Shown here one piece after another: positions 22,986 to 31,871 of a DNA stretch of 64,000 nucleotides. Location: contig NZ_CP061307.1 of NCBI RefSeq assembly GCF_018687895.1, positions 1 to 64,000 on the forward strand. Direction: 5' to 3'. The DNA comes from Polynucleobacter sp. JS-JIR-II-50. Lineage in GTDB: Bacteria; Pseudomonadota; Gammaproteobacteria; Burkholderiales; Burkholderiaceae. The notes below the pieces were generated by a model, which searched no databases, had not been told where the DNA came from, and saw only the letters and a program-made list of their open reading frames with translations. The number at the start of each line of letters is the position of its first letter. Position 1 is the stretch's first letter. A program made the translations under genes and the position numbers.

Positions 22986-24098
22986 TTGTTGTTAAATGAT
23001 CGGTTTTTAAAGGCCTGCCTGGGCGAAGCGGTTGATCAAACACCGCTTTGGCTCATGCGTCAAGCCGGCCGATACCTCCCTGAGTACAACGCTACTCGCG
23101 CCAGAGCTGGAAGTTTTTTAGGGCTCGCAAAAAATCCTGCATACGCTACTGAAGTAACGCTTCAACCTTTGGATCGTTACCCTTTGGATGCGGCTATTTT
23201 GTTCTCCGATATTTTGACCATTCCAGATGCGATGGGATTGGGGCTGAAATTTACTGGAGGCGAAGGGCCAAGCTTTGATCACCCCCTTCGCACTGAAGAG
23301 GCGGTAAAAAAATTACGTGTTGCAGATATGGATCAGCTCAAATATGTTTTTGATGCGGTTTCAGAGATTCGTAAAGCATTGATACAGGATGGCAAGCAAA
23401 GAGTTCCGTTGATTGGGTTCTCCGGAAGCCCGTGGACATTGGCTTGCTACATGATTGATGGGTCTAGCGCTGATGATTTTCGTCATGCTAAAACGATGAT
23501 GTTTAGTCGCCCCGATCTGATGCAGCACATTCTAGATATCAACGCGCAATCGGTTGCTGATTATTTAACTGAGCAAGTAAAAGCCGGTGCACAGGCATTA
23601 ATGATTTTTGATACTTGGGGCGGAATGCTTCCAGATGGTTGGTATCAAAGAATGTCTTTAGCCTCGATGCAAAAGGTGATTTCATTATTGCCACGTGAGC
23701 ACGAGGGCAGAAAAATTCCGGTCATCATGTTCACCAAGGGCGGCGGAATTTGGTTGAACGATATGGCGCAAGTTGGCGCTGACGTGATTGCGATTGATTG
23801 GACAATGTCTCTGAGTCGCGCACGCAAACAATTGCTGGCCCTGAACAAGCCCCTAGCATTACAGGGAAATTTAGACCCGCTTATTCTGTTCTCAGAGCCA
23901 AAACAAATTGCGCAGCAAGCAAACCTCCTGCTTGAGGATTTGGCGAGTGCTCCAGCCCTTAAATCGGGCTTACATCCTCTAGACGGACATGTCTTTAATC
24001 TAGGGCATGGGATTTCCCAATTTACCCCTCCTGAAAGTGTTACGGCTCTCGCCGAAGCGGTCATTGAGCGCTCAAGGGCTCTCAGGACAAAGTCGTAA
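22986..24098 (+). CDS. hemE: Uroporphyrinogen decarboxylase
   Basis: HemE removes four carboxyl groups from uroporphyrinogen III to make coproporphyrinogen III in heme synthesis. The 370 residues show the conserved start [26 protein letters not shown], the catalytic aspartate motif [14 protein letters not shown], and [14 protein letters not shown]. The start must be TTG (22986, or 22989): no ATG precedes the conserved N-terminus. The gap after atpC is 15 bp without a strong SD, so it may be read through from the atp operon. Confidence 0.96.
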   Translation: MLLNDRFLKACLGEAVDQTPLWLMRQAGRYLPEYNATRARAGSFLGLAKNPAYATEVTLQPLDRYPLDAAILFSDILTIPDAMGLGLKFTGGEGPSFDHPLRTEEAVKKLRVADMDQLKYVFDAVSEIRKALIQDGKQRVPLIGFSGSPWTLACYMIDGSSADDFRHAKTMMFSRPDLMQHILDINAQSVADYLTEQVKAGAQALMIFDTWGGMLPDGWYQRMSLASMQKVISLLPREHEGRKIPVIMFTKGGGIWLNDMAQVGADVIAIDWTMSLSRARKQLLALNKPLALQGNLDPLILFSEPKQIAQQANLLLEDLASAPALKSGLHPLDGHVFNLGHGISQFTPPESVTALAEAVIERSRALRTKS

Positions 24099-24363
24099 TA
24101 CTGAGTGATTGCTAACTTGGCGCTAGGATTTTTAGCGAAAGTTATGCACAGATAACGGGAAAATTCGAAATTCAGTGAGATTGCGAATAATGATGAAAAT
24201 TCACTTTCGAATATCTTTCCAAGTTATTGATTTATATAAATAATTACTAAAAAGCTTTAAAAGGGTGCAGAATCCGAAAGCTGATAAATTAACTTATAAA
24301 TCAGAATCCTCGGATGATATCCACAGACTTATCCACAAGCAAACTAAAGATTTGAAGTAAATC
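24099..24363. promoter_or_regulatory. AT-rich hemE-priA gap with DnaA-box-like sites
   Basis: The 265-bp gap contains TTATGCACA (24142-24150, one mismatch from the DnaA box), ATATCCACA (24317-24325, one mismatch) and a perfect TTATCCACA (24329-24337). The last two are 12 bp apart on the same face. The middle is AT-rich (TTATATAAATAATTA) and includes an imperfect inverted repeat (about 24162-24177 with 24200-24212). DnaA control of priA, or titration of DnaA, is plausible but unproven. Confidence 0.5.
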
Positions 24364-26490
24364 ATGCCCCCTCCAATCGTTGTCCAAGTTGTTGTTGATA
24401 AGCCCCTTGCCCAGGGCTTTGACTACTTGTGGGACGATAAGGCATTAGGGGGGAGCCCACAGGTGGGGGCAATAGTTGAGGTTCCCTTTGGGCGCAGTTT
24501 ACTGGTGGGATTGGTGATTAAAGTAAGCGCTTACTCTGACTATGAACTCGATAAATTAAAAGGGGTAAGCAAGGTTGCACCCCTGCCCCCCTTGGACCCT
24601 GCAGTATTGAGGTTAATGAACTTTGCCAGCCAGTATTACATTCATGCGCTAGGCGAGACCATTATTCCCACCATTCCACAGATGTGGAAAAAGTCAGATG
24701 ACTGGGAAAAGATCCCCAAGAAATTAGCTGCGGATGAAGAAAAGCAAAAGAAAAAAAACAAGCCAGAGGCCGTTGAGGGATTTGTTGATGAGGACCATCT
24801 GAACGATGGTCAAAAACTCGCATTAGAAAAATTGCGCAGGATTTCTTCGAATGAATTCAAAGCAATACTGTTGCAAGGGCAAACCGGTAGCGGAAAGACC
24901 GCTGTATTTTTAAATTGGTTGAGCGGTATTTTGGAAGATGCAAGCGCACAGGTATTGCTCTTGGTTCCTGAAATTAATTTAACGCCACAGTTGGAACGTA
25001 GAGTGCGCGCTTATTTTCCAGATAAAAAAATGGTGGTGCTGCATAGTGGCGTAAGCGAGAAAGTCAGAGGCATTGCTTGGTATGAGGCGATGACTGGTAA
25101 AGCCCAAATTATTTTGGGAACAAGATTGGCTGCATTAACCCCCCTGCCTAATCTGCGCGCCATTGTTGTTGATGAAGAACATGACCCGTCCTATAAGCAA
25201 CAAGATGGTATTCGTTACTCTGCAAGGGATCTTGCGATATGGCGTGCCCACGACCTTAAGATACCGATCTTATTGGCCTCTGCTACACCATCGCTTGAGA
25301 CTTGGATGGCTGCCAGGGCTAGCCGTTATGAATATATTCGTCTGGATCAACGCGCACAAGGCGCAAGCTTGCCAAGAGTGCATCTGATCAACGTCCGCGA
25401 TCCACAAACGCAATTTAGTCCAGGCGATATAGAGAAGCCAAAATCCAAAAGCCTGATTACTAAAACCCTTGCGAATGCGGTCAGTCAGAATCTTGACAAT
25501 AAGCAGCAAAGCCTAATACTCATCAATCGGCGAGGATATGCTCCTGTTCTTAGTTGCGGTGCTTGCTCATGGCTCTCAAGATGCGAGCAATGTAGCTCCT
25601 ATATGGTGCTGCATAAAGCAGGCGCCCTGGGCAGGAAGTCGGTTTTAAGTTGCCATCACTGCGGCTTGGTGAAATCAATTCCAAGCCATTGTCCTGATTG
25701 CGGCAATGCCGATTTGAAGACCTTGGGGCAAGGAACACAAAAGATCGAAGATGCTATTGAGGAGATGTGGCCGGGCGCACGGGTTCTGCGGGTCGATACA
25801 GACTCCAGCAGAAAGAGTAAGGGTGCCGAGGAGCTCTTTCAGGAAATCCACGAAGGCAACGTCGATATTGTTGTTGGCACTCAGATGATTGCCAAGGGCC
25901 ACGATTACCAAAATATTGGCTTAGTTGCAGTCTTGGATTCTGATAGTCGATTATTTTCTCAAGATTTTAGGGCTGCAGAACGATTATTTGCTCAGTTAGT
26001 TCAGGTTGCGGGGCGCGCTGGACGGTCAAGCAAGGAGGGCGAAGCGGGCGGCGCTATTTATATTGAAACCCAGTTTCCGGAGTCTGCAGTTTTTCAGTTT
26101 TTGTTGCGCCATGATGTAGATGGATTTTTAAGTTTTACGGCCAACGAAAGAAAAGAAGCGGGCTTGCCGCCATTTGCCTATCAGGCCCTCATCCATGCTG
26201 AGGCTAAAAGTTTAGATAAAGCAATTCAGTTTTTGAGTGGCCTGAAAGGATTCTTAAAGTCTCGGGCCCTCATAAATAAGGGCCTCAGAGTCTATGATCC
26301 AGTCCCTAAGGCAATGATGCGAGTAGCGGGCTCGGAGCGCGCCCAACTTCTGGTGGAGTCGGATGATCGTAAAAACCTGCAAGAAATCTTAGAGGCGATG
26401 GATCTTTATTTGCGAGAGAACTCTCAGGGGCGCATTAGTAAAGAAGGGCGCATTCGTTGGTTAATTGAACGTGATCCTATTTCAATCTGA
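24364..26490 (+). CDS. priA: Primosomal helicase PriA
   Basis: PriA recognises stalled forks and reloads DnaB for replication restart. The 708 residues have the N-terminal 3'-DNA-binding domain, helicase Walker A GQTGSGKTAVF (near 172), a DEEH box (VVDEEHDPSYKQQ), and the zinc-binding cysteine cluster (near 397-450: CGACSWLSRCEQC and CHHCG with CPDCG). Motif VI is LVQVAGRAGR. The upstream gap has DnaA-box-like sequences. Length is normal. Confidence 0.97.
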   Translation: MPPPIVVQVVVDKPLAQGFDYLWDDKALGGSPQVGAIVEVPFGRSLLVGLVIKVSAYSDYELDKLKGVSKVAPLPPLDPAVLRLMNFASQYYIHALGETIIPTIPQMWKKSDDWEKIPKKLAADEEKQKKKNKPEAVEGFVDEDHLNDGQKLALEKLRRISSNEFKAILLQGQTGSGKTAVFLNWLSGILEDASAQVLLLVPEINLTPQLERRVRAYFPDKKMVVLHSGVSEKVRGIAWYEAMTGKAQIILGTRLAALTPLPNLRAIVVDEEHDPSYKQQDGIRYSARDLAIWRAHDLKIPILLASATPSLETWMAARASRYEYIRLDQRAQGASLPRVHLINVRDPQTQFSPGDIEKPKSKSLITKTLANAVSQNLDNKQQSLILINRRGYAPVLSCGACSWLSRCEQCSSYMVLHKAGALGRKSVLSCHHCGLVKSIPSHCPDCGNADLKTLGQGTQKIEDAIEEMWPGARVLRVDTDSSRKSKGAEELFQEIHEGNVDIVVGTQMIAKGHDYQNIGLVAVLDSDSRLFSQDFRAAERLFAQLVQVAGRAGRSSKEGEAGGAIYIETQFPESAVFQFLLRHDVDGFLSFTANERKEAGLPPFAYQALIHAEAKSLDKAIQFLSGLKGFLKSRALINKGLRVYDPVPKAMMRVAGSERAQLLVESDDRKNLQEILEAMDLYLRENSQGRISKEGRIRWLIERDPISI

Positions 26491-26503
26491 TTAATTTTAG
26501 TTA

Positions 26504-26896
26504 TTAGGCGCCAGGGCCCGCGTTATATATTTCTAGGCTCAAGAGTTGATTTAGTTCTTCGGTAAGAATTTCATCGGAGGCGGGTTTGATTTTAAATAAC
26601 CAAATACCGTATGGATTTTCATTGACGATTTCAGGTGATGCATCAACCTCTTCATTGAGGGCAACAATCTCACCGCTTACTGGCGCATGAATATCACTAG
26701 CCGCTTTCACTGATTCAATCACAGCAATAGCTTCCCCCTGCTTTACTTGTTGTCCAAGTTTTGGGGCTTGAAAGAACATCACATCGCCAAGTGCTTCTTG
26801 CGCATGATTGCTAATACCAACCCATACCAGGCCATCATTTTCCTGATCGGCCCATTCGTGAGTTTCTGCAAATTTAAATGTATCTTGGCTGTTCAT
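26504..26896 (-). CDS. gcvH: Glycine cleavage system H protein
   Basis: GcvH carries the aminomethyl group on lipoyl-lysine between the P, T and L proteins. With the start at 26896 the protein has 130 residues, as usual, and the lipoylated lysine is Lys64 in ESVKAASD. This ATG has an AAGGA ribosome binding site about 8 bp upstream; an upstream in-frame start at 26959 would add 21 unrelated residues. gcvT and gcvP are not adjacent here, which is unusual but not rare. The gene is convergent with priA and divergent from the gloC-type gene. Confidence 0.93.
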   Translation of the reverse strand: MNSQDTFKFAETHEWADQENDGLVWVGISNHAQEALGDVMFFQAPKLGQQVKQGEAIAVIESVKAASDIHAPVSGEIVALNEEVDASPEIVNENPYGIWLFKIKPASDEILTEELNQLLSLEIYNAGPGA

Positions 26897-26975
26897 TGTT
26901 TTATCCTTTAGGTGCATTTTATGCCGACTCCCATAAACTAGCTTTCCCAAATGATTCACTTTACCGCTTGTACAT

Positions 26976-27620
26976 ATGCCAATTAAATTAGGAATTGTTC
27001 CTGTTACTCCGTATGAGCAGAATTGCTCGATTTTGCTTTGCCGGGAGACTGGCGACGCCGCTGTAGTTGATCCCGGCGGCGATATTGAAAAGATCCTTGA
27101 GGGCCTTAAGCAGATGGGCGGTAAGGTTAAAAAGATTTTGCTTACTCATGGGCATTTAGACCATTGTGCAGCCGCGAAAGATCTAGCTGACCAACTGGGC
27201 GTTCCTATTGAGGGCCCACAAGAGGAGGAGCGTTTTTGGATTGATCAATTACCGGAGCAAACAGTGCGCTTTGGCTTTGGGCATGCCAAAGTTTTTGAGC
27301 CCGACCGCTGGTTAAATAACGGTGATCACGTTCAGGTGGGCAACGTTGATCTTGAGGTATTTCATTGCCCCGGTCATACGCCTGGCCATATTGTATTTTT
27401 TGACAAAGAAGATCGTCTAGCAATAGTTGGGGATGTTTTGTTTGCTGGTTCAATTGGCAGAACAGATTTTCCACGGGGCAATCATGCTGATTTAATCAAT
27501 GCGATCAAAACCAAATTGTGGCCCTTGGGAGATGATGTCCAGTTTGTTCCTGGACACGGACCAATGTCGACGTTTGGTCACGAGCGCAAAACGAATCCCT
27601 ATGTGGGAGATGGCGCGTAG
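26976..27620 (+). CDS. gloC: MBL-fold hydrolase, GloC/YcbL-type glyoxalase II
   Basis: GloC-type enzymes hydrolyse S-lactoylglutathione in methylglyoxal detoxification. The 214 residues follow the E. coli YcbL pattern throughout: VTPYEQNCSIL, VDPGGDIEKI, the metal motif THGHLDH (57-63), HCPGHTPGHIVFF, GDVLFAGSIGRTDFPRG and FVPGHGPMS. This short form lacks the C-terminal helical domain of GloB. Activity is inferred from the family. Confidence 0.88.
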   Translation: MPIKLGIVPVTPYEQNCSILLCRETGDAAVVDPGGDIEKILEGLKQMGGKVKKILLTHGHLDHCAAAKDLADQLGVPIEGPQEEERFWIDQLPEQTVRFGFGHAKVFEPDRWLNNGDHVQVGNVDLEVFHCPGHTPGHIVFFDKEDRLAIVGDVLFAGSIGRTDFPRGNHADLINAIKTKLWPLGDDVQFVPGHGPMSTFGHERKTNPYVGDGA

Positions 27621-27655
27621 CTAATCAATCTAGCTATTTGAACTACAAGTGAGTA

Positions 27656-27841
27656 TTAGGTTTTAGCTGAACCGGTACGATGCGTACGGTTGTATAAACA
27701 GCTGGCGCAGATCCAGCGCTGCTTGCGATTACTTGTCGGAATCCATGTGCCACCCTCAAGTCGTTTTTCACGGCTGCAAGAAGAGCAAAACTTCAGGCTC
27801 TGAGAGGTGTCTTGGGTAGCTGCTGGAGTCGATGTAGTCAT
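27656..27841 (-). CDS. Small protein with two CxxC motifs (putative zinc ribbon)
   Basis: The 61-residue product has CSSC and CASC spaced by about 24 residues, the layout of a zinc ribbon, with a basic aromatic stretch RKQRWICASCLYNRTHR. The Ser/Thr-rich N-terminus looks disordered. ATG at 27841 is a better start than the TTG two codons upstream. I do not recognise the family; a nucleic-acid-binding or regulatory role is only a guess. It lies downstream of, and in the same direction as, the desaturase gene. Confidence 0.6.
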   Translation of the reverse strand: MTTSTPAATQDTSQSLKFCSSCSREKRLEGGTWIPTSNRKQRWICASCLYNRTHRTGSAKT

Positions 27842-27881
27842 GGGCAATCCGGGTAAGGCAAATCTTATACAGAGATCTATT

Positions 27882-29024
27882 TTACCCGTTTTGTCCCGCT
27901 GGGGCTGGGGTTAGCACAACCCGGACTGAATCAGCCGTTTTGTTGCCGTCGAAGTCTAACCAAGCCTTATTTTCAAAGTCGTACAGCTTGCACTTGCGTG
28001 CTGTATCGAAATACCAGCCCCAAGAGAACTTTTGAATGAAAATGCGCTCAGGAAGGATGGTTTCTAGGGTTTGCTGGGCTTCTGGCAGGCGATAAAGCGG
28101 TACGCTCATATCCACATGGTGCGCAGTGTGCTCCATGATGTGGTGCATCAATTTGCCCCAAATCCAGTTAAAAGTCAGATGAACGGTTGTGGATACAAAC
28201 GGCTGGGCGCGTAACCACTCGGATTTCTTGTCATACCAAGAGACTTTCGGGTGGGTATGGTGCACATAGACCACAAAACCAATCATGCCGTTCCAGAACA
28301 AGAATGGCACTGCAAAGCCAGTGATCAAGCCAATCCAAACAGATTGCCCAGTAGCAATGGCTCCAGCAATTAAGCAGCCAATCCAAACAATTGCAAATGC
28401 GGTAACAAGCAAATTATCTTTTAAGAAAATAGGACGATCACCAGGTTTGTTTTTTGCATTTGGGAAGTACTCACGTCTCCACCAAATTTCAATGAGGTAA
28501 TAGAAAACAGGGCCCCATCCGCTACGGTAAAGGCGTTCTAGGGCCTTACGCCATGGGGGAAGCGCGTCATATTCTGATTTTGATAAGGGCGCCCATACAA
28601 AGTCAAAACCCTTTAGATTGGTTTGACCGTGATGCACAACGTTATGACCAACATCCCACAAGCTATATGGTGTGAGAGATGGCAAGAACGCAATACGACC
28701 CAATACTTTGTTCAGTTCGCGATTGGGCGTGTAACTTTGATGGCAAGCATCGTGACCCAAAATAAAGATGCGGCCTGTTACAAAGCCAGCAATCAAACCA
28801 AAAACAATTTTGAGCAACACGCTCTCTACGAAGATTGTTCCTGCGATACAGCCTAGCCAGAGGAACGCATCGATTGCTAGGAGCATGATTGCGCGCCCAG
28901 TTTCGCCTTGTGCCATCGGGATTAGCCAGCTTCGAATGATTTTTCGATGCGGTAATGGCGCCTCTGGGTGCAAAGGATTGGTTAAGGAAGGCTCTGAAAG
29001 GGCGGTATTTAGATGTGTAGACAC
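27882..29024 (-). CDS. Membrane fatty acid desaturase
   Basis: Membrane desaturases introduce double bonds into acyl chains using a di-iron centre. All three histidine boxes are present: HDACH (near 91-95), HNVVHH, and HHIMEHTAHH. Several hydrophobic segments flank them. The third box and WHxxWGKLMHH-like region suggest the omega-3/omega-6 (FADS-like) branch. I chose the GTG at 29024 (380 aa); an upstream TTG at 29069 and an internal ATG about 36 codons in are alternatives, and none has a clear SD. Exact regiospecificity is unknown. Confidence 0.88.
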   Translation of the reverse strand: MSTHLNTALSEPSLTNPLHPEAPLPHRKIIRSWLIPMAQGETGRAIMLLAIDAFLWLGCIAGTIFVESVLLKIVFGLIAGFVTGRIFILGHDACHQSYTPNRELNKVLGRIAFLPSLTPYSLWDVGHNVVHHGQTNLKGFDFVWAPLSKSEYDALPPWRKALERLYRSGWGPVFYYLIEIWWRREYFPNAKNKPGDRPIFLKDNLLVTAFAIVWIGCLIAGAIATGQSVWIGLITGFAVPFLFWNGMIGFVVYVHHTHPKVSWYDKKSEWLRAQPFVSTTVHLTFNWIWGKLMHHIMEHTAHHVDMSVPLYRLPEAQQTLETILPERIFIQKFSWGWYFDTARKCKLYDFENKAWLDFDGNKTADSVRVVLTPAPAGQNG

Positions 29025-29106
29025 GATTAGAATCAATAAGTTAGGTGGAAATGATAGCGGTTTTCGCAATTTGCCGCATGATGTAGGTCAAAAACCCCTT
29101 GATTTT

Positions 29107-29182
29107 TGGCGCGCCCGGCAGGAATCGAACCTGCGACCCTTGGCTTCGGAGGCCAATACTCTATCCACTGAGCTACGGGCGC
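29107..29182 (-). tRNA. tRNA-Arg (anticodon CCG)
   Basis: A 76-nt cloverleaf on the minus strand with acceptor GCGCCCG/CGGGCGC, anticodon loop CTCCGAA (anticodon CCG), the T-arm GGTTCGATTCC and an encoded CCA end. It reads CGG codons. Confidence 0.96.
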
Positions 29183-29286
29183 CGGTGGAAAAACTGGTTA
29201 CCACTCTATTGTAAGTGTCTATAACCCTACTCTCTAGTTATAATCTCGACAAAACCACCCTAAAACCCGTCAAACGATAAATTCTT

Positions 29287-29514
29287 ATGAGCAACGAGCA
29301 CGGAAGTCTAATTAAGTCCCCAAAACAACTCATCATCATGGTGTTTGCAAGCTTTTTCGTGCCACTCATCATTATTTTGTTGTTAATGGTCTTTGTGAAC
29401 AATGGCAAGCGCGTAGATTCATCTGCTTCTGCTGACCAAATTATTAAGCCAGTAGCGCAACTCAATTTTAAAGATGCTAGCGAGCCCGCTGCTCCGGCTG
29501 CTGGCGCCAAATAA
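29287..29514 (+). CDS. Orphan membrane anchor resembling the N-terminus of cytochrome c5 proteins
   Basis: The 75-residue product reads SLIKSPKQL, one strong transmembrane helix (about 17-39, FASFFVPLIIILLLMVFV), then KPVAQLNFKDASEPAAPAAGAK. This matches the anchor and linker I know from membrane-bound cytochrome c5 family proteins of betaproteobacteria, which continue into a CxxCH heme domain. Here the frame stops before any heme motif, and a strong terminator follows at once. So it is either a stand-alone small membrane protein or a remnant of a cytochrome. A perfect TATAAT lies at 29239-29244, about 43 bp upstream, without a good -35. Confidence 0.75.
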   Translation: MSNEHGSLIKSPKQLIIMVFASFFVPLIIILLLMVFVNNGKRVDSSASADQIIKPVAQLNFKDASEPAAPAAGAK

Positions 29515-29531
29515 ATCTTCGGCGCATATTT

Positions 29532-29558
29532 AAAAGCTGGCCTTGCGCCAGCTTTTTT
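29532..29558. terminator. Bidirectional intrinsic terminator
   Basis: A perfect 10-bp stem (AAAAGCTGGC at 29532-29541 with its complement at 29547-29556), a 5-nt loop and six T on the plus strand. The A-rich left arm gives a T-run for the minus strand too, so it can end both the small anchor gene and rsmI. Confidence 0.9.
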
Positions 29559-29566
29559 ATTTTCAT

Positions 29567-30460
29567 TTATTCACTCTTTGCATCTAAGGCAATTTGGTAG
29601 GCTTCTTTTTTTGTGAGGCCTAGAGTTTGCGAAAGAACAGCGGCAATTTCTTTGCTTCCCATATAAGGGCTCAGCGCATTAGCCCACAGCAAGAGAGCCG
29701 AATGCTCGGGAGCCTCATCGCCATTGGCCGAACGCCCTGCGACCACAATGACAAATTCACCTTTAAGGCTCTCTGCTACCTCTAGCCAGCTAGCAACGTC
29801 TTGCGCTTGAAGTGGCACCAGCTGCTCAAATTTTTTGGTTAACTCACGGCAGACTAAAAGCTGACGATCGGCTTCTAAATTTTTTGCAAGCAATGTAAGG
29901 GTTTCTTTAATGTGGTGTGGGGACTCAAAAAAGATGCTTGCTTTTTTGCTGCTGGAGATGTCCTGCAGTAGAGCGTCACGCTCTTTAGTTTTGTTGGGCC
30001 AAAAACCTACAAACTGAAAGCGTCCTTCTGAGTGGTGCATCACTGAGCCCGCTGCCGAGATGGCGCTTGATACAGCGCTTGCGCCCGGAATGGGGATGAC
30101 TCTGAGCCCCGCTTTTTGAACCTCATTTACCAGTCTTGCGCCTGGGTCTGAGACTCCTGGGGTGCCGGCATCTGAAATATAAGCCCAGCGCTCATTATTT
30201 AAGAGGTGTTGTATGACTGTTTGAGCGCCGCCAATTTCATTGTGTTCGTGCAATGCTAAACATTTTTTATGAATGCCAAACTGTTGGAGTAATGCCGCAC
30301 TATGTCTAGTGTCCTCACAGGCGATCCCATCAACTGAATTGAGAACATGCAGGGCGCGTAAGGTAATGTCACCCAAATTACCGATGGGTGTTGCAACCAT
30401 GTATAGAGCCCCAGCAGGCAAATCCTGCTGCTTTAAGAAGTCGAAAGAGCTAAATTGCAT
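29567..30460 (-). CDS. rsmI: 16S rRNA (cytidine1402-2'-O)-methyltransferase RsmI
   Basis: RsmI methylates the 2'-OH of C1402 in the decoding centre. Motifs of the tetrapyrrole-methylase fold are clear: MVATPIGNLGDITLRA, EDTRHSAALL, SDAGTPGVSDPGARLV and PGASAVSSAISAAG. I start it at 30460 (297 aa, MQFSSFDF); the frame is open to 30556 but those residues are unlike the family. Divergent from the SIS-domain gene, as in the E. coli yraL region. Confidence 0.94.
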   Translation of the reverse strand: MQFSSFDFLKQQDLPAGALYMVATPIGNLGDITLRALHVLNSVDGIACEDTRHSAALLQQFGIHKKCLALHEHNEIGGAQTVIQHLLNNERWAYISDAGTPGVSDPGARLVNEVQKAGLRVIPIPGASAVSSAISAAGSVMHHSEGRFQFVGFWPNKTKERDALLQDISSSKKASIFFESPHHIKETLTLLAKNLEADRQLLVCRELTKKFEQLVPLQAQDVASWLEVAESLKGEFVIVVAGRSANGDEAPEHSALLLWANALSPYMGSKEIAAVLSQTLGLTKKEAYQIALDAKSE

Positions 30461-30565
30461 GGGGAGTTGCCTGCGAAAAGTTAAACAATAAGTAAGAGGA
30501 TACGTTGCTTTTGGGATAAGCTGATTGCCACTGAAATGAGGGCATCTTTGGCGCATAATATTGTT

Positions 30566-31168
30566 ATGGAAAAAGATATCAATGAACGTTTACGTCAGCG
30601 TGCCTCCCAGCATTTTCTGGACAGCATTGCCGTAAAGCAAGAGGCTGAAAAACTGCTCCCCGAATCAGTTGCTAGGGGCGTACTGGCGATGGTGGATTGT
30701 TTGCGCGCTGGTGGTAAGGTCATGGCCTGTGGCAACGGTGGTTCTGCTGCTGATGCGCAACACTTTGCAGCAGAACTCGTTGGTCGCTTTGAGAGAGAGC
30801 GCCAAGAGTTGGCTGCGATCGCCTTGACGACAGACACTTCAATTCTTACGGCTATTGGAAATGACTATAGCTACGATGAGATTTTTAGCAAGCAGGTTCG
30901 TGGGCTTGGAAAAAAAGGAGACATCCTGTTGGGAATTTCAACCTCAGGAAATTCTAAGAATGTGATTAAAGCTATTGAGGCTGCTAAAAAGCTTGGTATG
31001 AAAATCATCGCATTTACTGGCAATGGCGGCGGCAAGATTGCTCAACTATTAGATAAAGATGATGTTCATTTGTGTGCACCATCAACGCGAACCGCGCGCA
31101 TTCAAGAAACGCATTTGGTTTTGCTGCATGCTTTATGTGATGGCGTAGATCACGTACTGCTCGACTAA
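30566..31168 (+). CDS. gmhA: SIS-domain phosphoheptose isomerase family protein (GmhA/DiaA)
   Basis: GmhA isomerises sedoheptulose 7-phosphate for LPS heptose synthesis; its paralogue DiaA binds DnaA and stimulates initiation. The 200 residues have the SIS motifs [34 protein letters not shown] and [16 protein letters not shown]. By eye, the GmhA metal/catalytic residues (His and Glu in HFAAEL, Gln in RIQE, the last His in ETHLVLLH) are all present, whereas E. coli DiaA lacks two of them. Position between rsmI and a BON lipoprotein matches diaA. So enzyme activity is likely, a DnaA role possible. An upstream ATG at 30536 is an alternative start. Confidence 0.85.
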   Translation: MEKDINERLRQRASQHFLDSIAVKQEAEKLLPESVARGVLAMVDCLRAGGKVMACGNGGSAADAQHFAAELVGRFERERQELAAIALTTDTSILTAIGNDYSYDEIFSKQVRGLGKKGDILLGISTSGNSKNVIKAIEAAKKLGMKIIAFTGNGGGKIAQLLDKDDVHLCAPSTRTARIQETHLVLLHALCDGVDHVLLD

Positions 31169-31202
31169 AAATTATCGTTACTTCAATACAGAAATTACCT
31201 AA

Positions 31203-31853
31203 ATGAAAATCTCACCCCTCAGAAGACTGTTTCTTGCTACCCTCATTGCTTCACAACTTTCAGCATGCGCAGTAGTTGCTGTTGGTGGGGTAGCGGCCGG
31301 GGCAACAGTGCTCGCAGATCGACGTACACCAGCCGTGCAAGCGATTGATAAAGGGATTGAGTTAGAGGCAGAAAATGCGCTAGCAAAACGATTTGGCGAT
31401 AACGCACACATTAACGTGACTTCGTTTAATCAAAAAGTATTGCTCACTGGCGAAGTGAAGGATGCCGATATTAAGGGTGAGGCAGGCGCTTATGTCAAGG
31501 CGATGAAAAATGCGCGCTCTGTATTTAATGAATTGGTTGTTGCGCCTAACAGTAGCTACACATCACGCGCAAATGATTCTTATCTCGAGTCTAAGATCAA
31601 AACACAAATGGTCTTTACAGACCAGTTACCGTCAAACTCTATGGTTATAGTGGCAGAAGGAAGTAGCGTCTATCTTATGGGCATCTTGACACAAAGCGAA
31701 GCTGACCTTGCTAAAAAAATTGCAAGTAATACGAATGGCGTAAAAGATGTTTACGTTTACTTCGACATCATTTCTGAAGCAGAAAAAGTTCGCCTAGAAA
31801 AGCAAGGTAAAGCAGATCAAACACAACCCAGTAGCCCTCCAAAATTTCAGTAA
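31203..31853 (+). CDS. Outer-membrane lipoprotein with two BON domains (DolP/YraP-like)
   Basis: BON lipoproteins such as DolP support outer-membrane integrity and bind anionic phospholipid. The 216 residues start with a lipoprotein signal ending in the lipobox LSAC (Cys22), followed by two BON domains (about 45-115 and 120-190; HINVTSFNQKVLLTGEV and VIVAEGSSVYLMGILTQSEAD). The C-terminus is polar. Neighbour order rsmI-SIS-BON repeats the E. coli yraL-diaA-dolP neighbourhood, which supports the assignment. Confidence 0.9.
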   Translation: MKISPLRRLFLATLIASQLSACAVVAVGGVAAGATVLADRRTPAVQAIDKGIELEAENALAKRFGDNAHINVTSFNQKVLLTGEVKDADIKGEAGAYVKAMKNARSVFNELVVAPNSSYTSRANDSYLESKIKTQMVFTDQLPSNSMVIVAEGSSVYLMGILTQSEADLAKKIASNTNGVKDVYVYFDIISEAEKVRLEKQGKADQTQPSSPPKFQ

Positions 31854-31871
31854 TTTTTTCGTAGGTTGTCG

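Noticed and set aside
28768..29214. 148-aa frame opposite the desaturase gene and tRNA-Arg
   Set aside because: It is antisense to a gene with three intact histidine boxes and runs through a tRNA.
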